Below are positions 33,182 through 37,300 of a stretch of DNA of 37,300 nucleotides, piece by piece. Position 1 is the stretch's first letter. Each line of letters opens with the position of its first letter. The DNA lies in NCBI GenBank assembly GCA_002747435.1, contig PDPH01000023.1, positions 1 to 37,300 on the forward strand. The letters are read 5' to 3'. The position numbers and the translations under genes are program-made. The notes beneath the pieces were generated by a model. It saw only the letters and a program-made list of their open reading frames with translations, searched no databases and was not told the DNA's origin. This stretch comes from Pseudomonadota bacterium. GTDB taxonomy: Bacteria > Pseudomonadota > Gammaproteobacteria > Thiotrichales > Thiotrichaceae.

Positions 33182-34411
33182 ATGGCTCTGATTGTACAGA
33201 AGTATGGTGGCACTTCAGTGGGTTCGCCAGAACGGATCATGGCGGTAGCTGATAGGGTGATCCGTTGGGTCAAGCAAGGTAATGATGTGGTCGTGGTAGT
33301 TTCTGCCATGTCGGGTGAAACCAATCGTATGCTGAGTTTGATTAATGCGATTAACCCACAGGGATCGACACGCGAGAAGGATGTTATTCTTTCCACAGGC
33401 GAGCAGGTGAGTATTGGTTTGTTGTCTTTAGCTTTGGAAGCCAAAGGGCAGCCTGCACGTTCGTTTACGGGTGCTCAGGCGCGTATTATTACCGATGATG
33501 TATATACCAAAGCACGTATTCGCCAAATTGATGACACGGTTATTCGCAAGGCGTTGAATGATGGGCAGGTTGTTGTGGTTGCAGGCTTTCAGGGTGTGGA
33601 TGCAGGCGGCAGTATTACAACCTTGGGACGTGGTGGTTCGGATACAACAGCGGTGGCTTTAGCGGTGGCTTTAAAGGCGGATGAATGCCAAATTTATACT
33701 GATGTCGATGGTGTTTACACTACGGATCCACGTGTTGAGCCTAAAGCACGTCATATTCCGCGTTTGACTTTGGAAGAAATGTTGGAGATGGCGAGTCAAG
33801 GCTCTAAGGTTTTGCAAATTCGTTCGGTTGAATTTGCTTATAAATATGATATGCCCATTCGTGTTTTATCAAGTTTTGATGAAGTCGATGATGCCAAAAG
33901 TACGCTGGTAACCCGTGAGGAAGATGTAATGGAAGAAGTATTGGTTCGTGGTATTGCCTTTAATCGTGATGAAGCACAATTAACTGTGACGGGTGTACCT
34001 GATCACCCGGGTGTTGCTTTCCGTATTTTAGGACCTATTGCGGATGCCAATATTGAAGTTGATATGATCTTGCAGAATGTGGGTACGCAGGGGACTACAG
34101 ATTTTACTTTTACAGTGCATCGCAATGATTACAAATTGGCTCGGCAGATTTTAGACAGGATTGTCCGTGAAATGGGAGCCGAAAAGTCTGATGGTGATGA
34201 ACATATTGCCAAAATTTCTATTGTCGGTGCGGGGATGCGCTCACATGCCGGTGTTGCCAGTAAGATGTTTGAAGTATTGGCTGAGGAAGGTATTAATATT
34301 CGCATGATTTCCACATCTGAGATAAAGGTATCCGTTGTGGTCGATGAAAAGTACCTAGAGTTGGCGGTGCGTGTGTTGCACAAAGCCTTCGATCTAGCAG
34401 AGCCTGCTTAA
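33182..34411 (+). CDS. lysC: aspartate kinase, monofunctional with two ACT domains
   Basis: Aspartokinase makes aspartyl phosphate, the first step to lysine, threonine and methionine. The 409-residue protein has the kinase signature VQKYGGTSVG (residues 5-14), VVSAMSGETNRML, TLGRGGSDTTAVALA and DVDGVYTTDPR. Two ACT domains follow (around 265-335 and 345-405), the second with STSEIKVSVVVDEKYLELAVRVLH. Length and layout match the Pseudomonas/Corynebacterium LysC type, inhibited by Lys plus Thr. An internal start at 33929 may also produce a separate beta subunit. alaS-lysC-csrA is a conserved order. Confidence 0.97.
   Translation: MALIVQKYGGTSVGSPERIMAVADRVIRWVKQGNDVVVVVSAMSGETNRMLSLINAINPQGSTREKDVILSTGEQVSIGLLSLALEAKGQPARSFTGAQARIITDDVYTKARIRQIDDTVIRKALNDGQVVVVAGFQGVDAGGSITTLGRGGSDTTAVALAVALKADECQIYTDVDGVYTTDPRVEPKARHIPRLTLEEMLEMASQGSKVLQIRSVEFAYKYDMPIRVLSSFDEVDDAKSTLVTREEDVMEEVLVRGIAFNRDEAQLTVTGVPDHPGVAFRILGPIADANIEVDMILQNVGTQGTTDFTFTVHRNDYKLARQILDRIVREMGAEKSDGDEHIAKISIVGAGMRSHAGVASKMFEVLAEEGINIRMISTSEIKVSVVVDEKYLELAVRVLHKAFDLAEPA
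33929..34411 (+). CDS. possible internal start: aspartokinase beta subunit
   Basis: In frame with lysC, an ATG at codon 250 is preceded by GTGAGG with 8-base spacing. In Corynebacterium and Bacillus lysC, a regulatory beta subunit of the same C-terminal region is made from an internal start at a matching place. Here it would give 160 residues, just the two ACT domains. This is an inference from position. Confidence 0.35.
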   Translation: MEEVLVRGIAFNRDEAQLTVTGVPDHPGVAFRILGPIADANIEVDMILQNVGTQGTTDFTFTVHRNDYKLARQILDRIVREMGAEKSDGDEHIAKISIVGAGMRSHAGVASKMFEVLAEEGINIRMISTSEIKVSVVVDEKYLELAVRVLHKAFDLAEPA

Positions 34412-34436
34412 GCTAAAAAAGTTGGCTGATTGATAA

Positions 34437-34467
34437 GAGCCTTGCACAGTGTGCGAGGCTTTTTTTT
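34437..34467 (+). terminator. rho-independent terminator of the alaS-lysC transcript
   Basis: A 10-bp stem (AGCCTTGCAC with GTGCGAGGCT, one wobble) with a three-base loop is followed by eight T. It is the clearest terminator in the window and puts csrA under its own promoter. Confidence 0.92.
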
Positions 34468-34496
34468 CGGCTATTAGTAAATTTTTTTAATAAAAG

Positions 34497-34534
34497 CTGT
34501 TGCTTTTTGTCACATGATGGTAAAAGTGCAACAG
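34497..34534. other. inverted repeat upstream of csrA
   Basis: CTGTTGC (34497-34503) and GCAACAG (34528-34534) form a perfect 7-bp inverted repeat 130 bases before the csrA start. It may be an operator or an RNA hairpin. No good sigma70 promoter pair is visible nearby. Confidence 0.35.
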
Positions 34535-34664
34535 AAAGAAAAAAGTTAAGGCTCAGTTCAGTCGTAATGTGGGAATGTTGATCACATCAGAGCGATTCTG
34601 TGTGAAGTGAGTAAGTCTGGTTGTGGTCTTGGCGTTGAAGTGCAGCGATAGGGAGATTTGCATT

Positions 34665-34865
34665 ATGTTAATATTAACCCGTAGGGTAGGGGAAACCCTG
34701 ATGATCGGGGACGAGGTGAGCGTCACGGTCTTGGGAGTAAAGGGTAATCAGGTGCGTTTGGGTATTAATGCGCCTAAAGATATCGCTGTTCACCGTGAAG
34801 AAATCTATGAGCGTATTCATCATGAGAGCACAGATATGGCTGTAGCTGAAGAAAATTCAAATTAA
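34665..34865 (+). CDS. csrA: carbon storage regulator CsrA
   Basis: CsrA is a small RNA-binding dimer that represses or stabilises mRNAs by binding GGA motifs near ribosome sites. The 66-residue protein begins [18 protein letters not shown] and continues [30 protein letters not shown], with the key Leu4 and Arg44 RNA-binding residues in place. I chose the ATG at 34665 (GGGAG 9 bases upstream); the open frame extends upstream but family proteins start at MLILTR. Its place between lysC and tRNA-Ser is conserved. Confidence 0.98.
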   Translation: MLILTRRVGETLMIGDEVSVTVLGVKGNQVRLGINAPKDIAVHREEIYERIHHESTDMAVAEENSN

Positions 34866-34885
34866 GTCTTTACACCACCTGTTTT

Positions 34886-34904
34886 GGCGGTTAATCTTAC
34901 CGCC
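34886..34904 (+). terminator. short hairpin after csrA
   Basis: GGCGGT (34886-34891) pairs with ACCGCC (34899-34904) around a seven-base loop. Only a broken T-run (TTCAATTT) follows, so termination is uncertain and tRNA-Ser may be partly co-transcribed. Confidence 0.4.
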
Positions 34905-34920
34905 TTCAATTTAATACATT

Positions 34921-35011
34921 GGAGAGGTGGCCGAGAGGCTGAAGGCGCTCCCCTGCTAAGGGAGTATGGGTCAAAAGCCCATCGCGGGTTCGAATCCCGC
35001 CCTCTCCGCCA
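34921..35011 (+). tRNA. tRNA-Ser(GCU)
   Basis: The gene has acceptor GGAGAGG/CCTCTCC, anticodon stem CTCCC/GGGAG with loop CTGCTAA (anticodon GCT), a long variable arm typical of serine tRNA (TATGGGTCAAAAGCCCATC), T-arm GCGGG-TTCGAAT-CCCGC, discriminator G and encoded CCA. Its 3' end is the left boundary of a direct repeat. Confidence 0.96.
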
Positions 35012-35100
35012 TAACAAGCTAAGCCCTTAATTCTTCGAGGGCTTTTTTGTGGCGTAGCGCTGCAAGTATCCTAAGACGGTGTGCCGCTCTTTAGAGATCA
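35009..35100 (+). repeat. direct repeat copy 1 (at the tRNA-Ser 3' end)
   Basis: Starting at the CCA of tRNA-Ser, this stretch matches 35929-36020 over 92 bases without gaps, with about 12 mismatches (near 87% identity). It includes the tRNA terminator hairpin. Confidence 0.9.
35021..35048 (+). terminator. rho-independent terminator of tRNA-Ser
   Basis: AAGCCCT (35021-35027) pairs with AGGGCTT (35038-35044) around ten bases, and the T-run continues to 35048. In the second repeat copy the left arm is changed to AAGTTAT, so that hairpin is lost. Confidence 0.85.
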
Positions 35101-35118
35101 CCTACCTTATCAGTACAC

Positions 35119-35886
35119 ATGTTATCAATTGATATTATCTTGAGCATGATCGCCTCGCTGTTTGCGGGGGCGATTGACTCTATCGTAGGCGGGGGCGGGT
35201 TGATTTTAGTCCCATCACTCTTTGCTTTATTTCCTGCCGCCCAGCCAGCGACCTTATTCGGAACCAATAAGATAGCTTCAGTTAGCGGCACCGCCATTGC
35301 AGCATTTCAATATAGTCGTCGAATCAATATCAATTGGTATGCACTTATTCCAGGAGCTATTCTTGCATGGCTTGGAAGCACAATTGGAGCATGGACGGTA
35401 ACACATATAGACGGAACCTCATTCAGAAAGGCTTTACCATTTATTCTCTTAGGGATTTTTGCGTATACATTAAAAAAGAAAGACTTTGGAACAATCGAAT
35501 CAAGTCAGATAAATAGTCGTAGAGAGAAAATTTTCATCGGTCTCATTGCTTCATGTATTGGTTTTTATGACGGATTCTTCGGGCCAGGAACTGGAAGCTT
35601 TTTTATTTTTTTACTGGTCAAATTTTTAGGATATGATTTTTTGAGAGCTTCAGCTACATCAAAGATATTGAATACAGCGACAAATTTATCAGCAATAATC
35701 CTCTTTGCCAGTAAAGGTCATGTTTGGTGGACGTTAGGAATGATTATGGCAGTCTCTAACATCGTAGGAAGTCTAATCGGAAGTAGAATTGCCATCAAAT
35801 ACGGCGCAAATTTTGTCAGAAAGTTCTTCATCTTCATGGTTGGCGCACTAATAATAAGCAATACCTATAAAATTTATTTCTCGTAG
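35119..35886 (+). CDS. TauE/SafE (TSUP) family membrane transporter
   Basis: The 255-residue protein has about seven hydrophobic segments and the TSUP motifs in both halves: AGAIDSIVGGGGLILVPSL with LFGTNKIASVSGTAIAA, and IGFYDGFFGPGTGSFFIFLLV with SATSKILNTATN. This family moves sulfite, sulfoacetate or other organosulfur anions across the inner membrane. Substrate is not readable. Codon use differs from neighbours: five of its eight arginines are AGA, while recA, alaS and lysC use mostly CGN. It lies alone between two direct repeats beside tRNA-Ser, which suggests acquisition by transfer. No ribosome site is obvious before the ATG. Confidence 0.9.
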   Translation: MLSIDIILSMIASLFAGAIDSIVGGGGLILVPSLFALFPAAQPATLFGTNKIASVSGTAIAAFQYSRRININWYALIPGAILAWLGSTIGAWTVTHIDGTSFRKALPFILLGIFAYTLKKKDFGTIESSQINSRREKIFIGLIASCIGFYDGFFGPGTGSFFIFLLVKFLGYDFLRASATSKILNTATNLSAIILFASKGHVWWTLGMIMAVSNIVGSLIGSRIAIKYGANFVRKFFIFMVGALIISNTYKIYFS

Positions 35887-35928
35887 ACACACCTTAGTTT
35901 GTTAGAAATGCTTTAGAATCATTTTTCA

Positions 35929-36020
35929 CCATAACAAGCTAAGTTATTAATTCTTCGAGGGCTTTTTTGTGGCGTCGTGTTTCAAGTATCCCACGATGGT
36001 GTGCTGCTTTTTAGAGATCA
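35929..36020 (+). repeat. direct repeat copy 2
   Basis: This is the second copy of the 35009-35100 sequence, exactly 920 bases further on. Differences are single-base and include the broken terminator arm. It runs up to the IS3-type relic. Confidence 0.9.
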
Positions 36021-36091
36021 CTGACCGTTTGTTGGTATTCTGCTTTGTATTCGCTGCTGTAGCGCGTATAAGATGATTTTTTCTTGCTCAT
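36011..36091 (-). pseudogene. IS3-family OrfA fragment
   Basis: Read on the minus strand from the ATG at 36091, the frame gives MSKKKSSYTRYSSEYKAE, the usual beginning of an IS3-type OrfA (transposase helper with a helix-turn-helix), and then leaves the family sequence and stops at 36011-36013. Only about 18 codons of the true gene remain. The junction with foreign sequence lies near 36037. Confidence 0.75.
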
Positions 36092-36157
36092 GTCCGTAAC
36101 CTCTGAATGGAGAGAATACTCCTTTCTAAAGGTGTCCGATATTCGCAGGGTGGATCA
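36038..36157 (-). mobile_element. IS3-family insertion sequence relic (left end)
   Basis: Reading leftwards from 36157, the sequence starts TGATCCACCCTGCGAATATC, then GGACAC, GGAGTA and CAGAGGT before the OrfA ATG. This spacing and order match the left end of IS3 closely. The rest of the element is gone, so it cannot move. Its terminal TGA forms the stop codon of hutG. Confidence 0.75.
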
Positions 36158-37177
36158 AAGATATTGACTGCTAATATCTGCCAGCAATCTGGCTGCTACT
36201 TTACTGCTGATACCATCAATATCAAACGAGGGGTTAATTTCGGCAAGGTCGGCGACTTTGACTTTGCCACTGGCCATCAGTGACTCAATACAACGCTCAA
36301 CAAAATCCAACGTCAATCCTTTGGCTGCGGTGGCACTGACACCGGGAACAATGCCGGCAGCAAAACAATCCATATCAATCGTTAGATAGAGCATATCGAC
36401 TTGCTGGGTAAAATCACTCAGTGTTTGGGCAATTTGCTCAAATGGTTGGCGGTAACAGTCATTATCCATAATCATTTGAACACCCAGCATTTTGGCACGG
36501 TCAAACAGTGCGGCAGTGTTACTGTATTCACTCACGCCAACGCAAAGATAATGAAACGGACGATTTTCGGATTGTAAGTGTGCGGCAATTTGTCGAAACG
36601 GCGTGCCGGAAGTGGCGAGATCGGATTGACGAATATCTAAATGGGCATCAAAATTAACGACCCCAATTGTTTTATTCGTTTTTTCGCTATCGGTTAGGCT
36701 TTGATATAACCCTAAAAAACTGGCATAAGCGATGGAATGTCCACCACCGATACCGATAGCGAGTCCCCCTTGATTGAGAATATCGGTAATTTTATCGGCA
36801 TAGGCTTGTTGGGTCTCTTCGAGTGTGTTTTCGGCTACTTGTTGATTATCAAGGCATTCTACATTGCCCATATCACCGATAAGGGTAGCGAGTTCGCCCT
36901 GTCTATCAGTGCCGAATGTGTCTAATAACGCCACCGAACAAGGCAATTTGCCAAACGCCCCACGAATAACATCAGGGGCATCTTTTGCACCCACTCGCCC
37001 TTGGTTACGGCGTACCCCTTGGTCGCACGCAAAACCGACTAGACCGATTTTTTGCTTGTCATAGGCACGCATTAATTCGTGCCAATAACAGGCTCTATCG
37101 CTTTCAAAGGGTTCATCTCGCCCACTGTATAGGTTTTGATTAAATGGGTGGTGTTTGTAGTATTTGCTGTCGTTCAT
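36155..37177 (-). CDS. hutG: formimidoylglutamase (HutG), ureohydrolase family
   Basis: HutG hydrolyses N-formimidoyl-glutamate to glutamate and formamide, the last step of histidine degradation. The 340-residue protein has the ureohydrolase manganese motifs GGGHS (144-148), DAHLD (177-181) and DMDCF, with SGTPFRQ and VPGVSATAAKG typical of HutG rather than arginase. I prefer the ATG at 37177 over that at 37192, since a TATAAT box lies only 8 bases before the latter. The stop codon TGA at 36155-36157 coincides with the end of an IS3-type element, so the original C-terminus may have been slightly longer. No other hut gene is in the window. Confidence 0.88.
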   Translation of the reverse strand: MNDSKYYKHHPFNQNLYSGRDEPFESDRACYWHELMRAYDKQKIGLVGFACDQGVRRNQGRVGAKDAPDVIRGAFGKLPCSVALLDTFGTDRQGELATLIGDMGNVECLDNQQVAENTLEETQQAYADKITDILNQGGLAIGIGGGHSIAYASFLGLYQSLTDSEKTNKTIGVVNFDAHLDIRQSDLATSGTPFRQIAAHLQSENRPFHYLCVGVSEYSNTAALFDRAKMLGVQMIMDNDCYRQPFEQIAQTLSDFTQQVDMLYLTIDMDCFAAGIVPGVSATAAKGLTLDFVERCIESLMASGKVKVADLAEINPSFDIDGISSKVAARLLADISSQYL

Positions 37178-37200
37178 TTTCTCTATGAGCATTCTGTGTG

Positions 37201-37209
37201 ATTATACCA
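37201..37209 (-). promoter_or_regulatory. extended -10 promoter of hutG
   Basis: On the minus strand the sequence reads TGGTATAAT, an extended -10 box with a perfect hexamer. A weak -35 (GGTCAT) lies about 20 bases upstream. Transcription would start near 37194, leaving a leader of about 17 bases if translation begins at 37177. Confidence 0.5.
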
Positions 37210-37300
37210 TTTCCAATAATTTATGACCCTTCATATATGTGCCCATTTCCGATGGCATATCCGTGAGACCAACTGTGAATCATTGGCAAATTGATTCCAT

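Noticed and set aside
34497..34534. CTGT...ACAG pair upstream of csrA as a LexA box
   Set aside because: The half-sites are about 30 bases apart, far more than the 8 of a LexA operator.
35021..35100. Short minus-strand frame shared by both direct repeats
   Set aside because: The two copies differ at about seven of 24 codons with amino-acid changes, so the frame is not kept by selection; it is repeated DNA rather than a gene.

Overview
The window looks like a chromosomal segment of a gammaproteobacterium. The strongest pointer is the block pncC - recA - recX - alaS - lysC - csrA - tRNA-Ser(GCU), an order typical of that class. Complete type II secretion (T2SS) genes, a rhombosortase, YicC, ComF and RluE agree with this. 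A filamentous sulfur oxidiser of the Thiotrichales type is possible, but that is a guess; nothing in the sequence settles it.

Layout. (1) 174-4127, minus strand: a surface-polysaccharide operon read wzx-like flippase, sulfotransferase, methyltransferase, GT2 glycosyltransferase. A perfect 12-base ops element (RfaH recruitment site) lies at its 5' end. (2) 4128-4705: a 578-base divergent intergenic region. (3) 4706-6214: a secreted 502-residue protein of unknown family, followed by a hairpin terminator. (4) 6312-16901: an eleven-gene T2SS operon in the order I-J-K-L-M-C-D-E-F-G-H, with a lipoprotein secretin. (5) tRNA-Arg(CCU) at 17103. (6) 17292-19455, minus strand: rhombosortase, comF and yicC. 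(7) 19557-20893: a second, shorter pseudopilin set (gspG, H, I), divergent from the rhombosortase. (8) 21057-24829: a 950-residue Pro-rich, repeat-rich exported protein with a Met/His/Cys-rich tail, and a membrane-anchored TPR-like protein. (9) 25137-28212: a membrane-bound dynamin/EHD-like GTPase, the ApbE flavin transferase and the RluE pseudouridine synthase. (10) 28453-35011: the conserved recA-to-csrA block ending in tRNA-Ser. (11) 35009-36157: a small islet, consisting of a TauE/SafE exporter with foreign-looking codon use between two direct repeats of about 92 bp, then an IS3-family relic. (12) 36155-37177, minus strand: hutG, whose stop codon lies in the IS terminus.

How the parts may work together. 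Two pseudopilin sets suggest two T2SS machines. The first set is nearly a whole machine with a self-piloting secretin and sits beside a possible dedicated substrate. The second set resembles the housekeeping system and lies next to a rhombosortase, a protease family that processes GlyGly-CTERM proteins in T2SS-bearing bacteria. The repeat-rich protein, the TPR protein and the dynamin-like GTPase form the least understood stretch; no known family fits the first of them. Together with the sulfated-polysaccharide operon, much of the window concerns the cell surface.
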